Positions 7,333-16,432 of a stretch of 27,651 nt of DNA are shown in pieces. Source of the DNA: a bacterium (lineage in GTDB: Bacteria; Bacillota; Bacilli; Lactobacillales; Streptococcaceae). The notes beneath the pieces were generated by a model, which searched no databases, was not told the origin of the DNA, and saw only the letters and a list, made by a program, of their open reading frames with translations. The stretch is taken from positions 1 to 27,651 of the forward strand of contig CAJNDD010000021.1 in assembly GCA_905221435.1 (NCBI GenBank), in the 5' to 3' direction. The position numbers and the translations under genes were made by a program. Each line of letters begins with the position of its first letter. Position 1 is the stretch's first letter.

Positions 7333-8463
7333 ATGCAGAAAAAACCAACGTCCGCCTATGTGCATATTCCCTTTTGCACACAGATTTGTTATTATTGTGA
7401 CTTTTCAAAAGTATTTATCAAGAATCAACCAGTAGATAGTTACCTAGAGCATCTGCTAGAGGAGTTTCGTTCTTATGATATCCAAAAGTTGCGAACTCTC
7501 TACATCGGAGGTGGGACGCCAACGGCTTTGTCCGCTCCGCAATTAGAAGTGCTCTTGGATGGCTTGACTAAAAATCTGGACTTGACAGTTTTGGAAGAAT
7601 TAACCATTGAGGCCAACCCAGGAGACTTGGACGCGGATAAGATTGCGGTTTTGAAACAGTCACCAGTCAATCGTGTTTCCTTGGGTGTGCAGACTTTTGA
7701 TGATAAAATGCTGAAAAAGATTGGGCGTAGTCATTTGGAAAAGGATATTTATGAAAATATCGACCGCCTCAAATTGGCTGGTTTTGATAATATCTCCATC
7801 GATCTAATCTATGCTCTACCTGGTCAAACTATGGATCAGGTCAAGGACAATGTAGCTAAGGCTATCTCGCTTGATATTCCTCATATGAGCCTTTATAGTT
7901 TGATTTTGGAAAATCATACGGTCTTTATGAACCGTATGCGACGTGGGAAGTTGCCTCTGCCCAAGGAAGAACTGGAAGCGGAGATGTTTGAGTACATCAT
8001 CGCAGAACTGGAGCGAGCTAGTTTTGAGCATTATGAGATTTCCAATTTCTCTAAACCCGGATTTGAAAGTCGCCACAATCTCATGTACTGGGATAATGCT
8101 GAGTATTATGGTATCGGTGCGGGTGCTTCAGGTTATGTCAATGGAGTGCGCTATAAAAATCATGGTCCGATTCGCCACTATCTCAATGCGGTAGAGGCAG
8201 GAAATGCTCGGATTACAGAAGAACACCTGAGTCAAAGGGAGCAGATGGAAGAAGAAATGTTCCTAGGCCTCCGGAAAAAATCCGGGGTTTCCATGGCACG
8301 ATTTGAGGAAAAATTCGGACGATCCTTTGATGGACTTTATGGCGAAATCGTCAGAGACTTGGTTCAACAAGGCCTCATGCAGATCGACGGTGACCGTGTC
8401 CGAATGACAAAGAGGGGTCTCTTTTTAGGAGACACTGTAGCAGAACGATTTATTTTGGAGTAG
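7333..8463 (+). CDS. hemW: HemW, radical SAM heme chaperone
   Basis: HemW (long mis-named oxygen-independent coproporphyrinogen III oxidase) is a radical SAM protein that binds heme and is thought to deliver it to target proteins. The 4Fe-4S motif is C15-x3-C19-x2-C22 followed by DF, as in HemW rather than HemN. The heme-binding signature HNLMYW is at 248-253. Length is 376 residues. The ATG at 7333 gives the family N-terminus (TSAYVHIPFCTQICYYC). The frame is open upstream, but that part runs through YtxH and the terminator. No ribosome site precedes the start. It heads a four-gene run. Confidence 0.93.
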   Translation: MQKKPTSAYVHIPFCTQICYYCDFSKVFIKNQPVDSYLEHLLEEFRSYDIQKLRTLYIGGGTPTALSAPQLEVLLDGLTKNLDLTVLEELTIEANPGDLDADKIAVLKQSPVNRVSLGVQTFDDKMLKKIGRSHLEKDIYENIDRLKLAGFDNISIDLIYALPGQTMDQVKDNVAKAISLDIPHMSLYSLILENHTVFMNRMRRGKLPLPKEELEAEMFEYIIAELERASFEHYEISNFSKPGFESRHNLMYWDNAEYYGIGAGASGYVNGVRYKNHGPIRHYLNAVEAGNARITEEHLSQREQMEEEMFLGLRKKSGVSMARFEEKFGRSFDGLYGEIVRDLVQQGLMQIDGDRVRMTKRGLFLGDTVAERFILE

Positions 8464-8467
8464 AACA

Positions 8468-9205
8468 ATGGGCTTAACTTATCAAATGAAAATGAAAATT
8501 CCTTTTGATATGGCGGACATGAACGGTCATATCAAACTTCCAGATGTGATTTTGCTGTCCCTGCAAGTATCAGGTATGCAGTCGATTGAGCTGGGAGTTA
8601 GTGATAAGGATGTGCTAGAACGCTACAATCTGGTCTGGATTATTACAGACTATGCGATTGACGTGGTTCGCTTGCCTCGCTTTGCTGAGGAGATTACGAT
8701 TGAAACAGAAGCGTTGACTTACAATCGTCTTTTTTGCTACCGCCGTTTCACTATCTATGATGAAGCAGGGGAGGAGCTCATCTACATGATGGCGACCTTT
8801 GTTCTTATGGACAGAGACAGTCGTAAAGTTCATGCTGTCGAACCTGAGATTGTTGCTCCTTATCAGTCTGAGTTTGATAAAAAACTCATCCGTGGGCCAA
8901 AGTATGCTAACCTAGAAGACCCGATCAGTAAAGACTACCATGTTCGCTTTTATGACTTGGATATGAATGGTCATGTCAATAATAGCAAATATTTGGATTG
9001 GATTTTTGAGGTCATGGGAGCAGACTTTTTGACCAAGTATATTCCAAAGAAAATCAATCTCAAATATGTCAAAGAAGTGCGACCAGGTGGAATGATTGCT
9101 TCAGCTTATGAACTCAAGGGACTAGAAAGCAAGCATGAGATTATCAGTGATGGCGAGATTAATGCTCAAGCTATGATTACTTGGCAAGAAATAAAAAAGG
9201 ACTAA
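8468..9205 (+). CDS. Acyl-ACP thioesterase, double hot-dog fold
   Basis: This enzyme hydrolyses acyl-ACP to free fatty acids, influencing membrane lipid supply. The 245 residues form two hot-dog halves. The second begins [25 protein letters not shown], with the Asn and His expected of the active site in FatA/FatB-type enzymes. The first half carries a related DMADMNGHI stretch. It starts 4 bases after hemW, with GGAG inside the hemW end, so they are probably co-translated. Confidence 0.88.
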   Translation: MGLTYQMKMKIPFDMADMNGHIKLPDVILLSLQVSGMQSIELGVSDKDVLERYNLVWIITDYAIDVVRLPRFAEEITIETEALTYNRLFCYRRFTIYDEAGEELIYMMATFVLMDRDSRKVHAVEPEIVAPYQSEFDKKLIRGPKYANLEDPISKDYHVRFYDLDMNGHVNNSKYLDWIFEVMGADFLTKYIPKKINLKYVKEVRPGGMIASAYELKGLESKHEIISDGEINAQAMITWQEIKKD

Positions 9206-9213
9206 AGAAAGAT

Positions 9214-9987
9214 ATGACATATAAAGGTTATTTAATTGATTTAGACGGAACCATTTACAAAGGGAAAGACCGAATTCCGGCGGGTGAGGCTTTTGTCCAT
9301 GAGTTACAAAAAAGAGAAATTCCCTACCTCTTTGTGACCAATAATACAACTCGAACTCCTGAGAGTGTTCAAGAGATGCTGGCTCAGAATTTTAATATTA
9401 ATACGCCTCTATCAACTGTCTATACAGCGACTCTGGCAACCATCGACTATATGAACGACTTGGGACTGGAAAAGACAGTCTATGTCATCGGAGAAGCTGG
9501 ACTCAAGGATGCCATTCAGGCGGCTGGTTATGTCGGAGACAAGGAAAATCCTGCCTATGTGGTAGTTGGACTGGACTGGCAAGTCGACTATGAAAAATTT
9601 GCTACGGCGACTCTAGCAATCCAAAAGGGGGCTCACTTTATCGGAACCAACCCTGACCTCAATATCCCGACGGAACGTGGTCTCTTGCCTGGTGCTGGTT
9701 CACTAATTACACTTCTTGAAGTAGCAACACGGGTAAAACCAGTTTATATCGGGAAACCAAATGCTATCATTATGGACAAGGCAGTTGAGCACTTAGGTTT
9801 GAAAAGAGAAGAATTGCTCATGGTTGGGGACAATTACCTGACGGATATCCGAGCAGGGATTGACAATGGCATTCCAACGCTCTTGGTGACGACAGGTTTT
9901 ACTAAGGCAGAAGAAGTGGCGGACCTGCCAATTGCACCAACTCATGTAGTTTCTAGCCTTGCGGAGTGGAATTTTGATGAAAACTAA
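9214..9987 (+). CDS. HAD-family phosphatase, NagD/YutF type
   Basis: A HAD-superfamily hydrolase of 257 residues, subclass IIA. Visible are motif [10 protein letters not shown] with D9 and D11, motif [24 protein letters not shown] with its Lys, and the metal-binding [13 protein letters not shown]. Relatives dephosphorylate small sugar or nucleotide phosphates; the substrate here is unknown. The ATG at 9214 gives the usual start [13 protein letters not shown], and the frame's extra upstream residues belong to the thioesterase end. Confidence 0.88.
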   Translation: MTYKGYLIDLDGTIYKGKDRIPAGEAFVHELQKREIPYLFVTNNTTRTPESVQEMLAQNFNINTPLSTVYTATLATIDYMNDLGLEKTVYVIGEAGLKDAIQAAGYVGDKENPAYVVVGLDWQVDYEKFATATLAIQKGAHFIGTNPDLNIPTERGLLPGAGSLITLLEVATRVKPVYIGKPNAIIMDKAVEHLGLKREELLMVGDNYLTDIRAGIDNGIPTLLVTTGFTKAEEVADLPIAPTHVVSSLAEWNFDEN

Positions 9988-10597
9988 ACTGACCTTTTGG
10001 GGAAGTATGCTCTTTCTCCTCTCCCTTTCTATCCTACTGACTATTTATCTTGCTTGGGTTTTCTATCCTTTGGAAATTCAGTGGCTGAACTTAGCGAATC
10101 GAGTCTATCTAAAGCCCGAAACCATTCAGTACAATTTTCATATTTTGATGAATTACCTGACCAATCCCTTTAGTCAGATCTTAGAGATGCCAGATTTTCG
10201 TTCGTCAGCGGCTGGTTTACATCACTTTGCGGTGGTGAAGAATCTCTTTCACCTAGTTCAGCTAGTTGCCCTAGTGACACTTCCAAGTTTCTATTTCTTT
10301 GTTAGAAAAATTGTAAAAAAGGGTTTTCTCCCTCTATATTGTAAAAGTATCCTGGCTCTAGTGCTATTGCCTATGGTTATCGGGTTCATAGGTATTTTGA
10401 TTGGTTTCGAGCAATTTTTTACTCTCTTCCATCAGATTCTCTTTGTGGGAGATGATACCTGGCTATTTGATCCCGCAAAGGATCCCGTTATTTTGATTTT
10501 GCCAGAGACTTTCTTTCTCCATGCTTTCCTTCTCTTCTTTGGACTCTATGAAAGTTTCTTTGGTTTTCTTTATTTGAAAAGTCGTAGAATACTTTAA
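9977..10597 (+). CDS. DUF1461 / TIGR01906 integral membrane protein
   Basis: A 206-residue protein with about four membrane segments. The family signature is clear: [27 protein letters not shown], matching the FHxxLFxxDxWxxDPxxDxLI pattern of TIGR01906 proteins. Function is unknown. The ATG at 9977 follows GGAG and overlaps the HAD gene by 11 bases. The upstream in-frame ATG at 9959 would add six residues without a better ribosome site. Confidence 0.82.
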   Translation: MKTKLTFWGSMLFLLSLSILLTIYLAWVFYPLEIQWLNLANRVYLKPETIQYNFHILMNYLTNPFSQILEMPDFRSSAAGLHHFAVVKNLFHLVQLVALVTLPSFYFFVRKIVKKGFLPLYCKSILALVLLPMVIGFIGILIGFEQFFTLFHQILFVGDDTWLFDPAKDPVILILPETFFLHAFLLFFGLYESFFGFLYLKSRRIL

Positions 10598-10686
10598 TGT
10601 GTTGCATTGATAAAACAGAGATTAAGTTAAAAATTCTTACGAGGAGTGAATTAACTTCATCGGAATTGAGTAAATCGTTCGCATAC

Positions 10687-10720
10687 AGTCTATTTTTCTT
10701 GAAAAAATAGGCTTTTTTTC
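10687..10720 (+). terminator. Terminator after the hemW operon
   Basis: The AGTCTATTTTTC arm (10687-10698) pairs with GAAAAAATAGGCT (10701-10713) with G-U and one bulged base. A T-tract follows at 10713-10719. Confidence 0.7.
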
Positions 10721-10730
10721 TAAAAATCTC

Positions 10731-10759
10731 TAGTCAAGCGCTTTATTTTTTTGTATAAT
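10731..10759 (+). promoter_or_regulatory. spx promoter
   Basis: TAGTCA (10731-10736) and a consensus TATAAT (10754-10759) are 17 bases apart. The leader is about 30 bases long. Confidence 0.7.
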
Positions 10760-10793
10760 AGAAGCAACAAAGTATAGATAAGAAGAGAAAAGC

Positions 10794-11195
10794 ATGATTA
10801 CACTATTTTTATCACCGAGCTGTACATCATGTCGTAAGGCAAAGGCCTGGTTAGAGACGCATAAAGTTCCTTTTGAGGAGCACAATATTATGACCAGTCC
10901 TTTAACAAGAAAAGAATTACAACACATTCTTTCCTTGACCGAAAATGGTACTGATGACATCATTTCAACTCGTTCAAAAATTTTTCAAAAATTGGATATT
11001 GATGTAGAGAGTACCTCGGTATCGGAGTTGCTTCAGTTGATTGAGCAATATCCTAGTCTTTTGCGTCGCCCAATTATTATAGACACCAAACGCATGCAGA
11101 TCGGTTTTAATGAAGATGAGATTCGTGCTTTTCTCCCTCGTAGTTACCGTAAACAAGAACTAAAAGAAGCAACATTGAGAGCTGGTATAGGATAG
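10794..11195 (+). CDS. spx: Spx-family RNA-polymerase-binding regulator
   Basis: Spx proteins bind the C-terminal domain of the RNA polymerase alpha subunit and switch transcription under thiol and oxidative stress. They have an ArsC-like thioredoxin fold. The 133 residues start MITLFLSPSCTSCRKA with the redox pair C10 and C13. They keep LRRPIIIDTKRMQIGFNEDEIRAFLPR, typical of Spx. Streptococci carry two paralogues; the neighbours UPF0223 and inositol phosphatase suggest the spxA1-type locus, from memory. The next gene starts immediately after its stop. Confidence 0.93.
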   Translation: MITLFLSPSCTSCRKAKAWLETHKVPFEEHNIMTSPLTRKELQHILSLTENGTDDIISTRSKIFQKLDIDVESTSVSELLQLIEQYPSLLRRPIIIDTKRMQIGFNEDEIRAFLPRSYRKQELKEATLRAGIG

Positions 11196-11474
11196 ATGAA
11201 CAAACAGTATAGTTACCCACTAGATTTGTCGTGGAGCACTGAAGAACTTGCTTCAGTGCTTTCTTTTTTTAATGATGTTGAAGCTGCCTATGAAGATAAG
11301 GTAGAAGCTAAAAAACTGCTAGATTCTTATAAGGAATTTAAGTCTGTCGTCCCGAGCAAAAGTGAAGAAAAGCGCCTTGGTCGCGAATTCGAGACGGCTA
11401 GCGGTTATTCCTTTTATCGTGCAGTTCAATTAGCAAAAGAAAAAAGAGAAGGGAAGATTTCTCTTGGAAACTAA
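11196..11474 (+). CDS. UPF0223 family protein
   Basis: A 92-residue cytosolic protein. [33 protein letters not shown], with the following [15 protein letters not shown] and GYSFYRAVQ, is the UPF0223 (YktA) pattern; no function is established. Its ATG abuts the spx stop and its end overlaps the phosphatase start by 11 bases, so the three are translationally linked. Confidence 0.88.
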   Translation: MNKQYSYPLDLSWSTEELASVLSFFNDVEAAYEDKVEAKKLLDSYKEFKSVVPSKSEEKRLGREFETASGYSFYRAVQLAKEKREGKISLGN

Positions 11475-12237
11475 ATTTGAATTTGCCAAGCAGATTGTGC
11501 AGGAAGCTACTGAGTACATTTTGGCTCACATGAAAGAAGATTTGCAGGTTAAGCGCAAGTCTTCGCCTACAGACTTGGTGACGCGTTTGGACAAGGAGGT
11601 TCAGAAACTCTTGGTTGATCGGATCAAGTCCACCTATCCTGAGGATTTGATTTGCGCGGAAGAAGGCTGTTTGCGTGCGGAGGTTGATAAAGGTTCTGTT
11701 TGGGTGATTGATCCCATTGACGGTACCAATAACTTTGTCGCCCAGCAGGAAGATTTTGCTGTTATGTTGGCCTATTTTGAGAATGGTGTGGGGAAATTTG
11801 GCGTCATCTATGATGTCATGAAAGGTGATTGTTACCATGGTGGTGGTGCCTTTCCTCCTTGTCGCAATAATGACCCCTTACCAACTTTTAAAAAGAAACC
11901 TCTTCAAGAATTTTTAGTTGCCGGTAACTCAGCTATGTTTGAAACCAATGAGTGGGGCTTGGCAGATTTGGGCCGAGCAGCGTTGGGAGTCCGTGTCTAC
12001 GGCAGTGCGGCCATTAGTTTTGCCAAGGTTTTATCGGGTCGTCTTCTGACTTATATTACCTACCTGCAGCCATGGGATTACGCTGCGGCCAGTATCTTAG
12101 GGGAAAGTCTGGGGTATCGTCTGATTACGGTCTCAGGTGAGCCAGCCGATTTTAAAACTCGTCAGCCTGTCATGATGGTGCCAATCGAGATGCAAGATGA
12201 GATTCAGTCCTATATTTATGAAAGGAAAGAAAATTAA
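11464..12237 (+). CDS. Inositol monophosphatase family protein
   Basis: A Mg-dependent sugar-phosphate phosphatase of the IMPase/SuhB/CysQ superfamily, 257 residues. Metal-site motifs are E66-E67, D83-P-I-D86-G-T, and a late WDYAAASIL. The substrate is unknown. The start is TTG at 11464, preceded by a purine-rich AGGGAAG inside UPF0223; it gives the family-like N-terminus and no ATG fits nearby. The end abuts the rsmF-like ATG. Confidence 0.88.
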   Translation: METKFEFAKQIVQEATEYILAHMKEDLQVKRKSSPTDLVTRLDKEVQKLLVDRIKSTYPEDLICAEEGCLRAEVDKGSVWVIDPIDGTNNFVAQQEDFAVMLAYFENGVGKFGVIYDVMKGDCYHGGGAFPPCRNNDPLPTFKKKPLQEFLVAGNSAMFETNEWGLADLGRAALGVRVYGSAAISFAKVLSGRLLTYITYLQPWDYAAASILGESLGYRLITVSGEPADFKTRQPVMMVPIEMQDEIQSYIYERKEN

Positions 12238-13542
12238 ATGCAATTTCCAGATGGATTTGTTGAAAAATATGAAGCGATACTAGAAGATGAGGCAAGAGAC
12301 TTTCTTGCCTCTTTTAAACAAGAAGCAGTTTCGGCTTTTCGGGTCAATCCCTTAAAAGAAAGTCAGTTACCGTTTGCGGATGCTATTCCAAATACACTTT
12401 GGGGACATTATGGCAAGGTCTCAGGGAAATCTCCAGAGCATGTGACAGGTCTTGTTTATTCGCAAGAGCCTGCAGCCCAAATGGTGGCTCAGGTAGCTCA
12501 ACCAAGTCCTGGTATGAAGGTCTTGGACTTGGCGGCAGCACCAGGTGGAAAATCCACTCAACTAGCAGTTTATCTGGCTAATCAGGGAGTCCTTGTTTCC
12601 AACGAAATTTCAAGTAAGCGTGCTAAGATTTTAGTGGAAAATGTGGAGCGGTTTGGAGCTACAAATGTAGTTGTGACCAATGAGTCTGCAGACCGCTTAG
12701 CCAAGGTCTTTAAAGGTTATTTTGATGTGATTGTCCTTGATGCCCCTTGCTCGGGGGAAGGGATGTTCCGTAAGCAGCCAGATGCCATGGATTATTGGAG
12801 TACCGATTATCCTAGCCAATGTGCCAGTCTCCAAAAAGAAATCCTAGAAGATGCAGTGACTATGCTTGCAGAAGGTGGTCGTTTAGTCTATTCGACCTGT
12901 ACTTGGGCACCAGAGGAAAATGAAGAAATCGTCCACTGGTTGCTGGATACTTATGATTTTGAACTGCTTCCAGTTGAGCATGTGAACGGTATGGTAGCAG
13001 GAATGGGCCTTCCTGAAACGGCGCGGATGTATCCTCATCATTTCAAGGGAGAAGGCCAGTTTGTTGCCCACCTGCAGTTTAAGGGAGAAAATCCGGCACC
13101 TAAATTCAAAGCCAGCAAGAGCAATCTCAGTCGTGAGCAACTGGCTTTGTGGCAAGAATTTGCCCAAAAACATCTCAAAACGTCCTTAACTGGTATCTTG
13201 CAGACTTTTGGAGACCAACTCTATCTCTTGCCAGAGATGTTACCTGATCTAGGGAAACTCAAAATTGCCCGAAATGGGCTCCATCTGGGTACTTTTAAGA
13301 AGAAACGTTTTGAACCAAGCTTTGCTCTGGGATTAGCCTTGAAACCAAGTCAAGTAAAACAAAGTGTCGAAATCAATGATGAGGACTTTGTAAAATATGT
13401 GGCTGGTGAGACCGTTCAATTGTCTGAAGCTCGACCAAATGGCTGGTACCAAGTTGTGGCTCAAGGAAACGGATTAGGCTTTGCCAAGGTAACGGGAAAT
13501 GTTTTGAAAAATTATTATCCAAAAGGACTCAGATTCAGGTGA
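12238..13542 (+). CDS. rsmF: rRNA cytosine-C5 methyltransferase, NOL1/NOP2/Sun (RsmF-like)
   Basis: Methylates C5 of a cytosine in rRNA, probably 16S, using AdoMet. The 434 residues contain the SAM loop LDLAAAPGGKSTQLA (96-110), the PC motif DAPCSGEG (C171) and the TC motif STCTWAPEENE with the nucleophile C221. A C-terminal part of about 150 residues resembles the RsmF/YebU RNA-binding extension. It begins directly after the phosphatase stop, ending the spx cluster. The exact target base is not readable from sequence. Confidence 0.9.
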   Translation: MQFPDGFVEKYEAILEDEARDFLASFKQEAVSAFRVNPLKESQLPFADAIPNTLWGHYGKVSGKSPEHVTGLVYSQEPAAQMVAQVAQPSPGMKVLDLAAAPGGKSTQLAVYLANQGVLVSNEISSKRAKILVENVERFGATNVVVTNESADRLAKVFKGYFDVIVLDAPCSGEGMFRKQPDAMDYWSTDYPSQCASLQKEILEDAVTMLAEGGRLVYSTCTWAPEENEEIVHWLLDTYDFELLPVEHVNGMVAGMGLPETARMYPHHFKGEGQFVAHLQFKGENPAPKFKASKSNLSREQLALWQEFAQKHLKTSLTGILQTFGDQLYLLPEMLPDLGKLKIARNGLHLGTFKKKRFEPSFALGLALKPSQVKQSVEINDEDFVKYVAGETVQLSEARPNGWYQVVAQGNGLGFAKVTGNVLKNYYPKGLRFR

Positions 13543-13548
13543 AAAAGC

Positions 13549-13577
13549 TAGTCAAAGAGCCTATTCTATGTTATAGT
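13549..13577 (+). promoter_or_regulatory. Candidate pst promoter P1
   Basis: TAGTCA (13549-13554) is 17 bases before an extended -10 TG-T-TATAGT (13572-13577). It lies right behind rsmF. Confidence 0.5.
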
Positions 13578-13603
13578 GGAAGTATGAGTTTTTTCTGATA
13601 GTC

Positions 13604-13624
13604 TTTCATTATTACTTATATTAT
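13604..13624 (+). promoter_or_regulatory. Possible Pho-type (PnpR) region with second -10
   Basis: Two TTTCATT / CTTATAT-like half-sites repeat about 11 bases apart and run into TATTAT (13619-13624), which has no -35. Pho-activated promoters replace the -35 with such direct repeats. This is a candidate only. Confidence 0.3.
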
Positions 13625-13635
13625 ACGATGGAATT

Positions 13636-13673
13636 TCCCGCTCCTAAGAATGACTAGATAAAATAAAGCGGGA
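13636..13673 (+). other. Hairpin in the pstS leader
   Basis: TCCCGCT (13636-13642) pairs perfectly with AGCGGGA (13667-13673) around a 24-base AT-rich loop. It sits 80 bases before pstS and could stabilise the leader. No U-tract follows. Confidence 0.45.
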
Positions 13674-13752
13674 CAATCATTGATGATAATTGGATAATCA
13701 GGACAAACGGAAGAAATCAGAACATTCATCATTATGTTCAAGGAGAATAACA

Positions 13753-14631
13753 GTGAAAAAAAGAAAAAAGCTTGTCATGTCTCTTGCAGCTCTTTTGATG
13801 GCAGGTTCTCTAGCAGGATGCGCTAGCTGGATTGATCGTGGAGAATCCATGACAGCTGTTGGTTCAACTGCTCTTCAGCCTCTTGTCGAAGCGGCAGCAG
13901 ATGAATTTGGTTCTAGAAACATCGGAAAAACAGTTAATGTTCAAGGTGGTGGATCGGGTACAGGACTATCTCAAGTCCAGTCTGGAGCAGTTGACATCGG
14001 GAACTCTGACGTCTTTGCAGAGGAAAAAGAAGGAATCGATGCTTCGGCTCTAGTAGACCACAAGGTTGCAGTGGCTGGTCTTGCAGTGATTGTAAACAAG
14101 GAAGTGGATGTTGAAAATCTCACAACCGAGCAACTTCGTAAGATCTTTACTGGTGAAGTGACCAACTGGAAAGAAGTTGGGGGCAAAGACCTGGCTATTT
14201 CAATCATCAACCGTGCAGCAAGTTCGGGTTCGCGAGCAACCTTTGACAATGTCGTAATGAATGGCCAAGCGGCAATGCAGAGCCAAGAACAGGATTCTAA
14301 CGGGATGGTCAAGTCCATTGTATCCCAAACGCCTGGAGCCATTTCCTACCTGGCTTTTGCCTATGTAGATGACTCCGTGAAGAGCATGAAACTGAATGGG
14401 TATGAACCTACGTCTGAAAATGTAACGACCAACAACTGGCCTTTGTGGTCTTATGAACATATGTACACACTTGGTCAGCCAAATGAGTTAGCTGCTGAAT
14501 TCCTGAATTTCGTCCTCTCAGACGAAGCCCAAACTGGTATTGTTAAGGGCATGGGCTATATTTCCATCAATGAAATGAAAGTCCAAAAGGATGCTTCAGG
14601 TACCGTTACAGCAGTAGAAGGAGGTCAATAA
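13753..14631 (+). CDS. pstS: Phosphate-binding lipoprotein PstS
   Basis: PstS captures inorganic phosphate at the cell surface for the PstCAB importer. The GTG at 13753 follows AAGGAG at 7 bases and yields a normal lipoprotein signal: KKRKK, a hydrophobic core, then LAGC with C23 as lipidation site. The longer open frame from 13690 would put a charged tail before the signal and is rejected. The mature protein has the phosphate loops [22 protein letters not shown] and [12 protein letters not shown]. Length is 292 residues. Its stop overlaps the pstC start by one base. Confidence 0.95.
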   Translation: MKKRKKLVMSLAALLMAGSLAGCASWIDRGESMTAVGSTALQPLVEAAADEFGSRNIGKTVNVQGGGSGTGLSQVQSGAVDIGNSDVFAEEKEGIDASALVDHKVAVAGLAVIVNKEVDVENLTTEQLRKIFTGEVTNWKEVGGKDLAISIINRAASSGSRATFDNVVMNGQAAMQSQEQDSNGMVKSIVSQTPGAISYLAFAYVDDSVKSMKLNGYEPTSENVTTNNWPLWSYEHMYTLGQPNELAAEFLNFVLSDEAQTGIVKGMGYISINEMKVQKDASGTVTAVEGGQ

Positions 14632-15548
14632 TGAATCAAGAAGAATTATCTAAAAAATTACTATCTCCTTCAAAGAACTCTCGCCTTGAGAAGTTTGGTA
14701 AGGGTTTGACCTTCACTTGCCTTTCTTTGATTGTTATCATTGTGGCGATGATTTTGATTTTTGTAGCCCAAAAAGGCTTATCGACCTTCTTTGTCAATGG
14801 GGTCAACATCTTTGATTTCCTCTTTGGACAAACTTGGAATCCTTCAGGGAAACAATTTGGTGCCCTTCCGATGATTTTGGGTTCCTTTATTGTGACGATT
14901 TTATCAGCCCTCATCGCAACACCCTTTGCTATTGGTGCTGCAGTCTTTATGACCGAAGTATCACCAAAGGGTGCAAAGATTTTGCAACCAGCCATTGAAC
15001 TCCTCGTCGGTATTCCTTCAGTCGTCTATGGATTTATCGGTTTGCAAGTTGTGGTGCCTTTTGTTCGTAGCGTCTTTGGTGGAACTGGTTTTGGGATCTT
15101 GTCAGGGATTTTCGTTCTCTTTGTCATGATCCTACCAACTGTAACCTTTATGACAACAGACAGCTTGCGTGCTGTTCCTCGTCACTATCGTGAAGCTAGT
15201 TTAGCTATGGGAGCTACTCGTTGGCAAACCATCTGGCGTGTGACCTTGAAAGCAGCGCGTTCAGGTATTTTCACAGCAGTGGTCTTTGGGATGGCGCGTG
15301 CCTTCGGTGAAGCTCTTGCTATTCAGATGGTGGTCGGAAACTCAGCAGTTATCCCAACCTCGCTAACAACACCAGCTGCGACCTTGACATCTGTATTGAC
15401 TATGGGTATCGGAAATACCGTCATGGGAACGGTTGATAATAACGTTCTCTGGTCACTGGCCCTAGTCTTGCTCTTGATGAGTTTGGCCTTTAACAGTGTG
15501 ATTAAATTGATTACGAAAGAAAGAGGAAAGAAAAACTATGCACGCTAA
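14631..15548 (+). CDS. pstC: Phosphate ABC transporter permease PstC
   Basis: One of two membrane subunits of the high-affinity phosphate importer. The 305 residues show about six hydrophobic segments and the EAA-type cytoplasmic loop REASLAMGATRWQTIWRVTLKAA that docks to PstB. AAGGAGG inside the pstS end precedes the ATG. It overlaps pstA by 11 bases, so subunits are translationally coupled. Confidence 0.95.
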   Translation: MNQEELSKKLLSPSKNSRLEKFGKGLTFTCLSLIVIIVAMILIFVAQKGLSTFFVNGVNIFDFLFGQTWNPSGKQFGALPMILGSFIVTILSALIATPFAIGAAVFMTEVSPKGAKILQPAIELLVGIPSVVYGFIGLQVVVPFVRSVFGGTGFGILSGIFVLFVMILPTVTFMTTDSLRAVPRHYREASLAMGATRWQTIWRVTLKAARSGIFTAVVFGMARAFGEALAIQMVVGNSAVIPTSLTTPAATLTSVLTMGIGNTVMGTVDNNVLWSLALVLLLMSLAFNSVIKLITKERGKKNYAR

Positions 15549-16422
15549 GAAATTAGATAAACTTGCAACGGCTGTCCTCTATACCATCGCGGGTATCATC
15601 GTGACCATTTTGGCATCTTTGATTCTCTATATCTTGGTGAGAGGGTTACCGCATATCTCTTGGTCCTTCTTGACAGGGAAATCTTCCTCTTATCAAGCAG
15701 GTGGGGGTATCGGGATTCAGCTCTATAATTCCTTCTTCCTTTTGGTCATTACCTTGATCATTTCTGTTCCCCTGTCTATGGGAGCTGGCGTATTCCTTGC
15801 TGAGTATGCCAAAAAAGGACCTGTGACCAATTTTATTCGTACCTGTATTGAGATTTTGTCTTCTCTACCATCAGTCGTTGTGGGTCTCTTTGGTTACTTG
15901 ATTTTTGTAGTCCAGTTTGAGTATGGATTTTCAATCATTTCAGGTGCCTTGGCCTTGACGGTCTTTAACCTCCCTCAGATGACTCGAAATGTTGAGGACA
16001 GTTTAAAACACGTTCACCATACGCAACGTGAGGCTGGTCTTGCCCTTGGAATTTCTCGTTGGGAGACTGTGGTCCATGTCGTCATTCCAGAAGCCCTTCC
16101 AGGTATCGTAACGGGTGTTGTCTTGGCATCTGGCCGTATCTTTGGTGAGGCCGCTGCTCTTATCTATACGGCAGGACAATCCGCTCCAGCCCTTGACTGG
16201 TCTAACTGGAATATCCTCAGTGTTACCAGTCCTATCTCAATCTTCCGTCAAGCAGAAACCTTGGCTGTCCACATCTGGAAGGTTAACAGTGAAGGAACTA
16301 TTCCTGATGCTACCATTGTATCAGCAGGTTCTGCCGCCGTGCTCCTCATCTTTATCTTGATTTTTAACTTTGGAGCTCGCAAACTCGGAAGCTATTTACA
16401 CAAGAAATTAACCGCTGCCTAA
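15538..16422 (+). CDS. pstA: Phosphate ABC transporter permease PstA
   Basis: The partner permease to PstC, 294 residues, with about six membrane segments and the EAA loop REAGLALGISRWETVVHVVIPEA. IFGEAAALIYTAGQS near the C-terminus is typical of PstA. Overlap with pstC and the close spacing to pstB1 place it in the middle of the operon. Confidence 0.95.
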   Translation: MHAKKLDKLATAVLYTIAGIIVTILASLILYILVRGLPHISWSFLTGKSSSYQAGGGIGIQLYNSFFLLVITLIISVPLSMGAGVFLAEYAKKGPVTNFIRTCIEILSSLPSVVVGLFGYLIFVVQFEYGFSIISGALALTVFNLPQMTRNVEDSLKHVHHTQREAGLALGISRWETVVHVVIPEALPGIVTGVVLASGRIFGEAAALIYTAGQSAPALDWSNWNILSVTSPISIFRQAETLAVHIWKVNSEGTIPDATIVSAGSAAVLLIFILIFNFGARKLGSYLHKKLTAA

Positions 16423-16432
16423 AGGAGAAGCC

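Larger units (their letters stand above)
10598..10793. other. 196-base gap with hairpin before spx
   Basis: No ORF of note. AAGTT...AACTT with an inner AATTC/GAATT forms a bulged 10-bp hairpin at about 10625-10657. A terminator and the spx promoter follow. No confident promoter for a small RNA was found, so a small RNA is possible but unproven. Confidence 0.4.

Noticed and set aside
13690..13752. Extended PstS start
   Set aside because: Would place a charged tail ahead of the signal peptide; the GTG at 13753 has a proper ribosome site.
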